DNA from: Anaerolineales bacterium
GTDB lineage: Bacteria; Chloroflexota; Anaerolineae; Anaerolineales; Villigracilaceae
Direction of reading: 5' to 3'
Length of the DNA: 64,000 nt
NCBI GenBank assembly: GCA_019187665.1
Contig: JABARH010000004.1
Coordinates: forward strand, 186,001-250,000
This document shows, one piece after another, positions 25,777-34,658 of this stretch. Every line of letters starts with the position of its first letter. Position 1 is the stretch's first letter. The notes beneath the pieces are model-generated. The model searched no databases, had not been told where the DNA came from, and saw nothing but the letters and a program-made list of their open reading frames with translations. The translations under genes were made by a program, and so were the position numbers.

Positions 25777-27980
25777 GTGCAGATTCGGTCATGGGAACGC
25801 CGCTCGCTTCCTGGCGCTTTCGAATGATATACATCGCGATCGCTGTGGCGCTGATCGTGCTGGTGTTGCGCCTGGTGCGCTTGCAAATCTTCCAACACGA
25901 CGACTATCTTGCGCAGGCGGTCGAAAATTACACCGCCAACATCACCCTTCCGGCGCCGCGTGGAATCATCTACGATCGCAATGGCTTTGTGCTGGCCCGC
26001 AATATCGCTTCATATAACGTGGTCATCACCCCGGCCGACCTGCCGGATGACGAGGCGGATATTCAGAAGATTTACCGCGAACTTTCCGCGTTGACCGGTG
26101 TGGATACCGGCTTTCCTTTAACCGACGAAAGCATCGAATCTGCAAAATTTTTTGGCGCCTGTGTCGAGGGGCCGGGCATCGCGCAAATGGTGGCGCTCGG
26201 CGATTCGCTGGCGCCCTACACGCCGGTCAAGGTGAAATGCAGCGTCAGCGAGGAGATCGCCCGCATCGTGCGCGAACGCGCCATGGATTGGCCCGGCGTG
26301 GGCGTGGAAGTGGAACCCCTGCGCGATTACCCGACCGGCTCGCTGACCGCCAACGTGGTTGGGTTCCTCGGCCCGATTCCCGCGGAACTGGAGGATCTTT
26401 ACCGCGCCCGCCGCTTTATCCCTGGCCGCGACAAGGTGGGCTACGCGGGAGTGGAACTTTCACTCGATGATCTGCTCTCCGGCGTGAACGGTCTGCGCGT
26501 CATCCAGGAGGATGTGGCCGGGAAGGAACTTCGCAACCTCGAACCTCCCATCAATCCAGCGCCCGGTTACAACGTCACCTTGACGTTGGACACGCGCCTG
26601 CAAGCCGCGGCCGAGGCCTCTCTGGTCAACGAGATCAACGAGTGGAACCGCTTCTATGGAGAAGAACGTATTTCGAGCGGCGTGGTGATTGCCATGAACC
26701 CGAAGACCGGCGAGATCCTCGCAATGGTAACCTACCCAACCTACGAGAACAATCGCATGGCGCGTTTTATTCCGGGCTACTACTATCAACAACTCAGCCA
26801 GGATCCGCGCCGCCCCTTGCTAAACAACGCCATTTCGAGCGAATACCCGCCCGGCTCTGTCTTCAAATTGTCCACCGCCGTTGGCGCGCTGAATGAGGGC
26901 GTAGTCACCCTCGATAAGATCATCGAGGCGCCCGGCAGACTGGTGCTGACCGAAAAATTCTCGCCGAACGACCCCGGCCGTGAGCGGCCCTTCGTAGATT
27001 GGGTGTACAACCAGAACAATGTCATCAACGAGGAAGGTTTTGGCACGATTGACTTCCTGCATTGCATCGCATTCTCGAGCAACGTTTGTTTCTATAAACT
27101 CGGCGGCGGGTTTGGCGAAGAGATATTGCAGGGGCTGGGCGTCGAGCGTCTGCGAGAATACGCCCGCGCGCTGGGCTACGACCAACCCTCCGGCATTCAA
27201 CTTCCGGGCGAACAGGATGGCTTGATCCCCACACCGCGCTGGAAGCGCATCAACAAAGGGGAAAACTGGTCCACTGGCGACACCTACATTGCCAGCGTCG
27301 GCCAGGGATATGTGCTGTCCACGCCCTTGCAGGTGCTTATGTCGGGAGCGGCGCTGGCCAACGATGGAAAATTGATGCAGCCGACCGTTGTGCATGATGT
27401 CGTAGACGGTGAAGGGAATATTGTCGAAAAATGGTATGACCCGCAGACCGGCGCCATCACCGACTTCCAATCCAGCCCCGCCAGCTATCAGATATCCCCG
27501 TTTACACCGACCGTGAAATGGGATATCGTCGCCGACCCGTTGATCCGCGTCTACAACTGCGAAGGTCCATACTGTACGGAGACGGATGACTTCAAAAGCG
27601 TGGACCCGTTCGTGGTGCAATCTGTCCAGCAGGGCATGCGCCTCGCCGTCATCGAAAACCAGGGCGGCATCCGCCGCGGCACCTTGAACCGTGTTTTTGG
27701 CGACCCGAATAAATTTCCGATCGCGGTGGCTGGCAAAACTGGCACTGCGGAATATTGCGACGATGTAGCGCTCCAAAATAATCTGTGCGATTTTGGCCGC
27801 TGGCCCACGCACTCATGGACGCTGGCCTACGCGCCTTTTGAAGATCCTGAAATTGTGATCATGGCATTCTGTTACAACGGCGGCGAAGGCGCATCCGTCG
27901 CCGCGCCGATCGTTGGTCTGGTGATGCAGGCTTACTTCGAATTCAAGGCCATAGATCTTGCAGTGGCGCCGGGCGGGTGA
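25773..27980 (+). CDS. mrdA: Penicillin-binding protein 2
   Basis: A 735-residue class B PBP: one N-terminal membrane helix, PBP dimerisation domain, then the transpeptidase domain with the serine in PGSVFKLS, SSN in AFSSNVCF and KTG in AGKTGTAEY. It cross-links peptidoglycan during elongation together with RodA. GTG start at 25773 with GGAGGA six bases upstream, overlapping mreD; the ATG at 25791 is an alternative. Confidence 0.95.
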   Translation: MSADSVMGTPLASWRFRMIYIAIAVALIVLVLRLVRLQIFQHDDYLAQAVENYTANITLPAPRGIIYDRNGFVLARNIASYNVVITPADLPDDEADIQKIYRELSALTGVDTGFPLTDESIESAKFFGACVEGPGIAQMVALGDSLAPYTPVKVKCSVSEEIARIVRERAMDWPGVGVEVEPLRDYPTGSLTANVVGFLGPIPAELEDLYRARRFIPGRDKVGYAGVELSLDDLLSGVNGLRVIQEDVAGKELRNLEPPINPAPGYNVTLTLDTRLQAAAEASLVNEINEWNRFYGEERISSGVVIAMNPKTGEILAMVTYPTYENNRMARFIPGYYYQQLSQDPRRPLLNNAISSEYPPGSVFKLSTAVGALNEGVVTLDKIIEAPGRLVLTEKFSPNDPGRERPFVDWVYNQNNVINEEGFGTIDFLHCIAFSSNVCFYKLGGGFGEEILQGLGVERLREYARALGYDQPSGIQLPGEQDGLIPTPRWKRINKGENWSTGDTYIASVGQGYVLSTPLQVLMSGAALANDGKLMQPTVVHDVVDGEGNIVEKWYDPQTGAITDFQSSPASYQISPFTPTVKWDIVADPLIRVYNCEGPYCTETDDFKSVDPFVVQSVQQGMRLAVIENQGGIRRGTLNRVFGDPNKFPIAVAGKTGTAEYCDDVALQNNLCDFGRWPTHSWTLAYAPFEDPEIVIMAFCYNGGEGASVAAPIVGLVMQAYFEFKAIDLAVAPGG

Positions 27981-28022
27981 AAGGGCATGCTATAATTCGC
28001 CAACCCGACGGATGGACGCGTG

Positions 28023-28697
28023 ATGATCGACTCGACTCAACTGATTCAAATTAAAGGCCTGCGCGACGGCCTGCTCGTCAGCATGAGCGCCGCGCCCTGG
28101 GAGGAATTGAATGCCGCCTTGATCGAGCAGATCGAATCCCAGCGTTCTTTTTTCCAGGGCGCGCGCGTCGCGCTGGATGTGGGCAGCCAGGTGTTCCACG
28201 TCAACGAACTTTCGGTGCTGCGCGACACCCTGTCGGAGCGCGGCGTTATGCTGTGGGCGGTCGTCAGCGAATCGCCGACCACCGAGCAGACCGCACAGCT
28301 GCTGGGGCTGGCCACCCGAATCGCGAAGCCGCGCCCCGCCGAGTCGACGCGCGATGCGGCTGCGGAAGGCGGGCGTCCCTCCGCACAGTGGATCGGTCGG
28401 ACGTTAAGATCCGGCACGCGCATCGAATTCCCCGGGCATGTGACCGTAATGGGCGATGTAAATCCCGGCGCGGAGATCGAGGCAGATGGGAGTGTGATCG
28501 TCTGGGGGCGCGTGCGCGGCACAGTGCGGGCTGGGGCAGGCGGCGATGAATTGGCGGTGATTTGCGCGCTGGCGATCGCCTCGCCGCAAATTCGGATCGG
28601 AGATGTTTTATTGCAGGCGGTCGAAAGAACGGAGCGGCCGTGTAAAATTGTTTTGCAAAATGGCGCCCTGTCGGTTGAAACATGGCGCGCGGAATAA
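28023..28697 (+). CDS. minC: Septum-site inhibitor MinC
   Basis: A 224-residue MinC: N-terminal domain (1-105) and the right-handed beta-helix C-terminal domain (about 120-215; GHVTVMGDVNPGAEIEADGS and IVWGRVRGTVRAG). It blocks FtsZ polymerisation away from midcell when recruited by MinD. A TATAAT at 27991-27996 could be an internal promoter. A GTG directly before the ATG is an alternative start. Confidence 0.92.
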   Translation: MIDSTQLIQIKGLRDGLLVSMSAAPWEELNAALIEQIESQRSFFQGARVALDVGSQVFHVNELSVLRDTLSERGVMLWAVVSESPTTEQTAQLLGLATRIAKPRPAESTRDAAAEGGRPSAQWIGRTLRSGTRIEFPGHVTVMGDVNPGAEIEADGSVIVWGRVRGTVRAGAGGDELAVICALAIASPQIRIGDVLLQAVERTERPCKIVLQNGALSVETWRAE

Positions 28698-28706
28698 GGT
28701 GACACG

Positions 28707-29495
28707 ATGAAGGCACAGGTTGTAACGATTTCATCCGGCAAGGGCGGCGTGGGCAAGACGACCGCCACGGCAAACCTGGCGGTCGCGCTGGCGGCGGCGG
28801 GTTCCAAAGTGGTTTGCATTGACGGCGATATCGGCCTGCGGAATCTGGATGTTGTCATGGGCCTCGAAAATCGCATCGTATACGATATTGTGGATGTGAT
28901 CGAGGGACGCTGCCGTTTGAAGCAGGCCATGATCCGCGACAAGCGCCTGCCGGAACTATACTTGATCCCCGCCGCGCAGACGCGCGACAAGCAGTCTGTC
29001 TCGGCCTCAGACATGGTGCGCGTGGTCCACGACCTGCGCAAGGAAGCCGACTGGATTCTGATCGATTCACCGGCGGGCATCGAACGCGGTTTCAAGAACG
29101 CGGTCGCCCCGGCCGACCGCGTGATCGTGGTGACCAATCCCGAAGTTTCGGCGGTGCGCGATGCCGACCGCGTGATCGGTATTTTGGAGGCGGAAGAGAA
29201 GGGGACGCCGTCGCTGATCATTAATCGCTTAAACCCGTCGCTGGTGCGGCAGAACGATATGCTCTCTGCCGAGGACGTGCTGGACCTGCTGGCGGTCAAA
29301 CTCATCGGCATTGTGCCGGAAGACGAGAATGTGATCGTGGGAACCAATCGCGGCAACCCCGTCGCGCTCGAGCCGAAGAGCAAAGCCGGGCAGGCCTTCC
29401 GCAATATCGCGCGCCGCTTGCAGGGCGAGGAGGTGCCGTTCCTCGACCTCGAAGCTGGCAATGGCTTTTGGTCGCGTTGGCTGGGGAGGAAATAA
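28707..29495 (+). CDS. minD: Septum-site ATPase MinD
   Basis: A 262-residue deviant-Walker ATPase: SSGKGGVGKTT (about 9-19), DGDIGLRNLDVVMG, IDSPAGIERGF and the C-terminal amphipathic membrane-targeting helix (about 250-262). It binds the membrane as an ATP dimer and carries MinC; MinE triggers release. Its stop overlaps the minE start (TAATG). Confidence 0.97.
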   Translation: MKAQVVTISSGKGGVGKTTATANLAVALAAAGSKVVCIDGDIGLRNLDVVMGLENRIVYDIVDVIEGRCRLKQAMIRDKRLPELYLIPAAQTRDKQSVSASDMVRVVHDLRKEADWILIDSPAGIERGFKNAVAPADRVIVVTNPEVSAVRDADRVIGILEAEEKGTPSLIINRLNPSLVRQNDMLSAEDVLDLLAVKLIGIVPEDENVIVGTNRGNPVALEPKSKAGQAFRNIARRLQGEEVPFLDLEAGNGFWSRWLGRK

Positions 29496-29758
29496 TGTTC
29501 AACTTCTTCAAACGTCATAAAAGCGCCGAGAGCGCCAAGGAACGACTGCAACTGGTGTTGATCCATGATCGCATAAACTTGAGCCCTGCCGAATTGGAGG
29601 CCTTGAAGGACGACTTGATCGAAACCATTTCGCGGCATGTGGTGATTGACCCGCAGGCGGTACGCATCGCGATGGAACACGAGGGCCGCTCGCAGCGCCT
29701 GGTGGCGGACATTCCCATCCAGGGCGTGGGACGGCGCAAACGAGGGAAGGCAAAGTAA
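29495..29758 (+). CDS. minE: Cell division topological factor MinE
   Basis: An 87-residue MinE: N-terminal membrane-targeting stretch (MFNFFKRHKSAESAKERL), the MinD-binding segment LVLIHDRINL and a topological domain. It stimulates MinD ATPase activity and gives pole-to-pole oscillation. Overlaps minD by one base. Confidence 0.95.
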   Translation: MFNFFKRHKSAESAKERLQLVLIHDRINLSPAELEALKDDLIETISRHVVIDPQAVRIAMEHEGRSQRLVADIPIQGVGRRKRGKAK

Positions 29759-29779
29759 CGCCTTCGCCCTGAGCGTTCC

Positions 29780-30880
29780 ATGTTTCGCGAAACTTCCTGG
29801 CGGCGCTTCGACTTTTGGCTGTTGGGGGTGCTGATCTTTGCCATTTCATTTGGTGTGGCGATGATTCGTTCCGCCATTGCCGGTAACGAAGAACTTGCTC
29901 AAACCGTGTTGCGCCAGGTCCAGTTTGGCGTCGCCGGATTGATCGTTATTTTCATCGTGGCGGGAATTGATTATCGTTATTGGACGGCGCTCTACACCCC
30001 CATGTTCGTCGTAATGATGATCCTGCTCATCATGATCTACATCAGCGCCCAGCCGCAATTTGGCGCGGCGCGCTGGTTTCAGATCGCAGGCATCTTCATC
30101 CAGCCGACTGAATTGGCAAAAGTGGTCGAGGTGCTCATCCTGGCGCGCTACTTTGACGCAACCAAAGACCGCCCGCGCGACCTGCGCTGGATCTTCGGAA
30201 GTCTGGTCTGGGTTGGGACCCTGGCCCTGCCGATCCTGCTCCAGCCGAATCTCTCGAACGTGGTCGTGATGCTGGTGATCTGGGCCGCGATGATCTGGAT
30301 CAACGGGATTCAGTTGAAGCATATTTTCTGGTTTGGGGTGGCTGGGTTGACGATCGTGATCGTGGCATTTCCGTTTCTCGAACCCTACCAGCAGGAACGC
30401 GTCCTGACGTTCATTTTTCCGGATGAGAACGCCACCTTCGGCAACCTGTATAATGTTCAGCAGGCGCTGATCGCCATCGGGTCGGGCGGCTGGTTCGGCA
30501 GGGGGTATGGTCTGGGCACGCAATCCCAGCTTCGGTTTCTCAAGGTGCGCCACACCGACTTTATCTTCTCCGTGATTGCGGAAGAATTCGGCCTGGTCGG
30601 CGCGCTGCTGGCGCTTTCGACCATCGTCTTCATTGTCTATCGCTGCCTGCGCGCCTCGCGTCTCGCGCGCGACCTGAGCGGCTCACTCATCGCCTACGGC
30701 ATCGCCGTGTTGATCTTCTTCCAGGGCGCGATCAATATCGGCGTGAACCTGCGTATTGTGCCGGTCTCCGGGCTGCCGCTCCCGTTCATCAGTTATGGCG
30801 GATCGGGACTCGTTTCGCTCATGCTGGGTATCGCGCTGGTTGAAAGCGTCGTCATGCGGCAAAAGGAAGTTGATTTCTGA
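29780..30880 (+). CDS. rodA: Peptidoglycan polymerase RodA
   Basis: A 366-residue SEDS protein with about ten membrane helices. Family motifs include ARWFQIAG-FIQPTELAK, EPYQQERVLTF, GSGGWFGRGYGLGTQSQ and LPFISYGGSG. It polymerises lipid II glycan strands with PBP2 (mrdA, same operon). Confidence 0.95.
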   Translation: MFRETSWRRFDFWLLGVLIFAISFGVAMIRSAIAGNEELAQTVLRQVQFGVAGLIVIFIVAGIDYRYWTALYTPMFVVMMILLIMIYISAQPQFGAARWFQIAGIFIQPTELAKVVEVLILARYFDATKDRPRDLRWIFGSLVWVGTLALPILLQPNLSNVVVMLVIWAAMIWINGIQLKHIFWFGVAGLTIVIVAFPFLEPYQQERVLTFIFPDENATFGNLYNVQQALIAIGSGGWFGRGYGLGTQSQLRFLKVRHTDFIFSVIAEEFGLVGALLALSTIVFIVYRCLRASRLARDLSGSLIAYGIAVLIFFQGAINIGVNLRIVPVSGLPLPFISYGGSGLVSLMLGIALVESVVMRQKEVDF

Positions 30881-30899
30881 TTTTTCTGGAGATACACCT

Positions 30900-32381
30900 T
30901 TGACATCAAGACCCATTCGCACACGCTTTGCCCCCTCGCCAACCGGACGCATCCACATCGGCAACGCCCGCTCGGCGCTCTACCCATTTCTGCTGGCGCG
31001 CCATCTCGGCGGAACCTTCCTCCTGCGCATCGAAGACACCGACCAGAAACGCTCCACGCCGGAAGCGGAAAAGGAACTGATCGAAGGTTTGCGCTGGCTT
31101 GGGTTGAAATACGACGAGGGCCCGGACATCGGCGGGCCGCACGGGCCGTACCGCCAAACCGAACGCCGCGCCATCTATCACGAATATGCCTGGAAACTCG
31201 TCGTCTCCGGTCATGCCTTCCCATGTTTCTGTACGTCGCAGCGCCTGGAACAAATTCGCCAGGAACAGCAGAAGAACAAGCAAAACCCGCGCTACGACGG
31301 AGTGTGCCGCAACATCGCTCCTGAAGACGCAAGACGCCGCGTCGAATCGGGCGAGCGTCACGTAATTCGTTTCAAGATGCCCAAGGAAGGTTCGATCACC
31401 GCCACCGATCTTTTGCGCGGACCAATTACCACCGAGAACGCATCCCTTGACGATTCCGTTTTGCTCAAATCAGACGGCCTGCCGACCTATCATCTCGCCG
31501 CGATGGTGGACGACCACCTGATGCAGATCACGCACATCATTCGCGGTTCGGAGTGGCTGCCCTCCATGCCATTGCACATCCACGTCATCCGCGCCTTCGG
31601 CTGGGAGGAACCGGTCTTCGCCCATCTTTCTGTTTTTCTCAAACCCTCCGGCAAAGGGAAACTGAGCAAACGCGATAAAGATGAAGCGATGAAGGATGGG
31701 CATTCCACGTTCCTCGGCGACATGAAGGAACTCGGATACACTCCCGAAGGCGTTTTGAATTGGATCGCGCTCATGGGCTGGGGCGTCGCCGACGGCGATG
31801 TGATGACGCTCGACCAAATGATCCAACGCTTCAATATTGACAACCTGACGCCATCGCCCGCCGCGGTTAACTTCCAAAAACTGGATCACTTCAACGCGAC
31901 GCACATCCGCCTCCTGACGACCCCGGACCTGGCAGCACGTATCAAGCCTTATTTCCTCAAGGAAGGTTTGGAAGCCGATAACGATACCCTGCTAAAGATC
32001 GTCCCGTTGATTCGCGAGCGCCTCGTCACCCTCGACGATTGCATTGCGTTTGCGGCGTTCTTCTTCAGGGAAAATGTCGAGCCGAATCCAGCTGACCTGA
32101 TCGCAAAAGATTTGGATGCTGCATCCTGCGCCCAGATCGCAAAGAAGATGCGCGAAATTCTTTCCTCCCTCCCTTCGCTTTCACACGCCGAAGCGGAACC
32201 TCCGATGCGCGCCTACGTCGAATCCTCCGGGTATTCCCCGGCACAGGTCTTCGGCATCCTGCGCGTCGCTGTGACGGGACAGAAGGTCAGCCCGCCGCTG
32301 TTCGAAAGTATGGAAATCATCGGCCGCGAAAAGGTGTTGGAGAGACTGGAAGCAGCGATTGACCTGCTTGAGAAGATGTAA
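30900..32381 (+). CDS. gltX: Glutamyl-tRNA synthetase
   Basis: A 493-residue class I synthetase: the HIGH motif appears as PSPTGRIHIGNARSALY and KMSKS as KLSKRDK. The C-terminal anticodon-binding region is standard length. TTG start with GGAG eight bases upstream; the frame is open into rodA but no better start is seen. A terminator follows, closing the mre-min-rodA-gltX run. Confidence 0.95.
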   Translation: MTSRPIRTRFAPSPTGRIHIGNARSALYPFLLARHLGGTFLLRIEDTDQKRSTPEAEKELIEGLRWLGLKYDEGPDIGGPHGPYRQTERRAIYHEYAWKLVVSGHAFPCFCTSQRLEQIRQEQQKNKQNPRYDGVCRNIAPEDARRRVESGERHVIRFKMPKEGSITATDLLRGPITTENASLDDSVLLKSDGLPTYHLAAMVDDHLMQITHIIRGSEWLPSMPLHIHVIRAFGWEEPVFAHLSVFLKPSGKGKLSKRDKDEAMKDGHSTFLGDMKELGYTPEGVLNWIALMGWGVADGDVMTLDQMIQRFNIDNLTPSPAAVNFQKLDHFNATHIRLLTTPDLAARIKPYFLKEGLEADNDTLLKIVPLIRERLVTLDDCIAFAAFFFRENVEPNPADLIAKDLDAASCAQIAKKMREILSSLPSLSHAEAEPPMRAYVESSGYSPAQVFGILRVAVTGQKVSPPLFESMEIIGREKVLERLEAAIDLLEKM

Positions 32382-32389
32382 AAAAATCG

Positions 32390-32426
32390 GACACTGAAGG
32401 CTGCCAAAACCTTCAGTGTCTTTACG
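32390..32426 (+). terminator. Hairpin terminator after gltX
   Basis: An 11-bp perfect stem (32390-32400 with 32410-32420), 9-nt loop, then TTTACGTTT. Confidence 0.75.
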
Positions 32427-32519
32427 TTTCGCGGGCTGCGCTCCGCCCGGCTCGGGTCGAATTTTTTGAGAGAAAGACGCTCTCTTGCGCCGATTGGCAG
32501 GCAGGCGAAGACTCTGCTT

Positions 32520-33941
32520 TTAATACTCTCCTGCCTCGTCTGCCATGCGGACAATGCGCGGGGTAAATTTGCCGATCACATCTACTAAATTGTGTTGAGC
32601 GGCGATGATCGTATCAATCGGTTTGTACGCCTGCGGGGACTCATCCATGCCGCCGCCGAGCAGGGTCACGCCATGCTCTTTGAGATAGTTGTCGCGGTCT
32701 TTCTTGCTAATGGAATTTAACGCGGCCTTACGGCTCATCAATCGTCCCGCCCCATGCGACGCAGAATTGAGCGACTCGGCGTCCCCGCGTCCGCGCACTA
32801 TATAGCCGGGGTCCCCCATCGAGCCGGGAATCACGCCTAGCACACCCGGTCCGGCAGGCGTCGCGCCTTTGCGATGCACGATCACCGTCCGTCCGTCGGA
32901 GAGTTGTTCACGCCAGGCAAAGTTGTGGTGGTTTTCAACGACCGCGGCTTCTTTCAATCCAACCGCCTCTGCAACGCGGTGGTGAATCACATAATGATTC
33001 GCGGAAGCAAACCTGCCCGCCAACTCCATGGAAAGCCAGTATTCCTGTCCCTCCTCGGAAGCGAGCGAGAGCCACGCCAAATGCCGCACAGACTTGTCGA
33101 GATCCGGGTGCAATTCCATGGCGAGTTTACTATAACGATCGGCGATCTTAAATCCGACGCCGCGTGAACCGCTGTGCGAAAGCAAAGCAAGATATTCGCC
33201 AGGTTGCAAGCCAAACATTGGTTCATGCAAGCGGAACGACCCCCACTCCACAAAATGATTCCCGGTCCCGCTTGTGCCGAGTTGACGCGCGGCCTTGTCG
33301 CGCAGCGACTGGAGCAGGCGCGTCGCGCCCCACGCGGGGTCGTCCAGTACGGCATGATCGGCGCGGCGGCCGCCCTTCCATTCCGCGCCCATGCCGAAGG
33401 AGGTCTGCTGCAACAGCGCATTCTCGAACATCCCTTTTTTCTGTCCGAGCAGGTGAGGCGAAACTTCGTAAATGGAGAGGCGCATGCGGCAGGCGATATC
33501 CACGCCGACAGCAAAGGGGATGACCGTGTTTTCGGTCGCGAGGACGCCGCCGATGGGGAGGCCGTAGCCGACATGCGCGTCGGGCATGAGCGCGCCCGCC
33601 TCGCTGATGGGGAGGCGCATGGCATTATCCATTTGGGCGAGCGCGGCGTCGTCAATGGCGGCGCGTCCCCAAACGGGATAGGGCAGAGGCGCGCCGCGAA
33701 GTTCTTCATTCGCATTTTCATCCGGCTTTGACAAGCGCAAACACTCGCGGGCGAGGTCCGTAAACAACGCGTCCGCGAGGAAAGCGCCGGGGTCGGCGCG
33801 AACCGCAGCCAGGCGCGCGAGAACCGAGTCGCGGTCAAGTCCCCGCGTGAGGAGCGCATCTCCGGCCTGTTTTGCCAGCCCGATCATTCTTCCCTCTGTC
33901 CAGCCATTGCGTTTGAGCGTTTTTCCGGTGAGGATATCCAT
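32520..33941 (-). CDS. rtcB: RtcB-family RNA ligase
   Basis: A 473-residue RtcB homologue: PDAHVGYGLPIGGVLAT, AVGVDIACRM (metal Cys), GTGNHFVEWG, LLSHSGSRGVG, HNFAWRE and the guanylated-His segment AESLNSASHGAGR. RtcB joins 2',3'-cyclic phosphate and 5'-OH RNA ends with GTP and Mn. No archease gene is adjacent. Confidence 0.9.
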   Translation of the reverse strand: MDILTGKTLKRNGWTEGRMIGLAKQAGDALLTRGLDRDSVLARLAAVRADPGAFLADALFTDLARECLRLSKPDENANEELRGAPLPYPVWGRAAIDDAALAQMDNAMRLPISEAGALMPDAHVGYGLPIGGVLATENTVIPFAVGVDIACRMRLSIYEVSPHLLGQKKGMFENALLQQTSFGMGAEWKGGRRADHAVLDDPAWGATRLLQSLRDKAARQLGTSGTGNHFVEWGSFRLHEPMFGLQPGEYLALLSHSGSRGVGFKIADRYSKLAMELHPDLDKSVRHLAWLSLASEEGQEYWLSMELAGRFASANHYVIHHRVAEAVGLKEAAVVENHHNFAWREQLSDGRTVIVHRKGATPAGPGVLGVIPGSMGDPGYIVRGRGDAESLNSASHGAGRLMSRKAALNSISKKDRDNYLKEHGVTLLGGGMDESPQAYKPIDTIIAAQHNLVDVIGKFTPRIVRMADEAGEY

Positions 33942-33974
33942 GCGGCCATCTTACCAGAAACGTTCCGCGTTCCC

Positions 33975-34026
33975 TTGACGATGCGCGCAGGGGAGGGTAT
34001 CATGCGTTCTACCGACCGTTCGGTAG
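33975..34026 (+). promoter_or_regulatory. Promoter and operator of the tetR/beta-oxidation genes
   Basis: TTGACG (33975-33980), 17-bp spacer, TATCAT (33998-34003). The inverted repeat CTACCGA-CCG-TTCGGTAG (34009-34026) covers the predicted start site, as expected for an autoregulating TetR protein. The ACCGACCGTTCGGT type of site is known for FadR/PaaR-like TetR regulators. Confidence 0.75.
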
Positions 34027-34035
34027 GGAGCATCC

Positions 34036-34599
34036 ATGACTCGAAACGATATTCTTGAAGCCGCGGCGCAGGTGTTCCGCAAAAAAGGATTTCACGGCGC
34101 TTCGATGAGCGACATCGCCGAAGCCGTGAATCTGAAAAAGGCGAGCCTGTATCACCACGTGGCGTCCAAGCAGGAGATTTTGCTGGCGCTGTTGGACCGC
34201 GCGCTTGAATTGTTGACCGAGCGCATCGCGCCGCTGGCGCGGCAATCCTCTCCTGCCGAGGCGAAACTGCGTCAGATGATCCACGCCTACTTGAATCTGC
34301 TGGCCGAGAACGCCGATCTCGCGGCGGTGCTCCTTTTTGAACATCGCTCGCTTGAACCCCGACAGCACGCCCGTCACATTCCGAACCGCGACCGATTTGA
34401 GAAGTTGTGGCTGGATATTGTTTTGGAGGGGGTGAAGGCGAAGAAATTCCGCGTTTCGAATCCCGCGCTGGCGGTACGCGCCATGCTCGGCACGTTGAAC
34501 TGGACGCTGACCTGGTATCGCGCGAACGGCCAGATGAGCATGGAGGAGATCGCCGACCAGATCGCGGATTTGCAATTCAAGGGATTGTCGGCGAAGTGA
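34036..34599 (+). CDS. TetR-family regulator of fatty acid degradation
   Basis: A 187-residue TetR regulator: HTH in the first 50 residues (AAQVFRKKGFHGASMSDIAE, KASLYHHVASKQEIL) and a TetR_C ligand domain. It starts ten bases after a palindromic operator and heads the acyl-CoA dehydrogenase-FadN-thiolase genes. By analogy with FadR-type regulators it should release DNA on binding acyl-CoA. Confidence 0.85.
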   Translation: MTRNDILEAAAQVFRKKGFHGASMSDIAEAVNLKKASLYHHVASKQEILLALLDRALELLTERIAPLARQSSPAEAKLRQMIHAYLNLLAENADLAAVLLFEHRSLEPRQHARHIPNRDRFEKLWLDIVLEGVKAKKFRVSNPALAVRAMLGTLNWTLTWYRANGQMSMEEIADQIADLQFKGLSAK

Positions 34600-34658
34600 T
34601 ATTTCAGAGCGCAGGATTTGTCTTGTGCGCCAGATAGGAATCGAAAACTGGAGAACCC

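Noticed and set aside
28046..29680. 544-residue minus-strand frame
   Set aside because: It is antisense to minC, minD and minE, which have clear family motifs.
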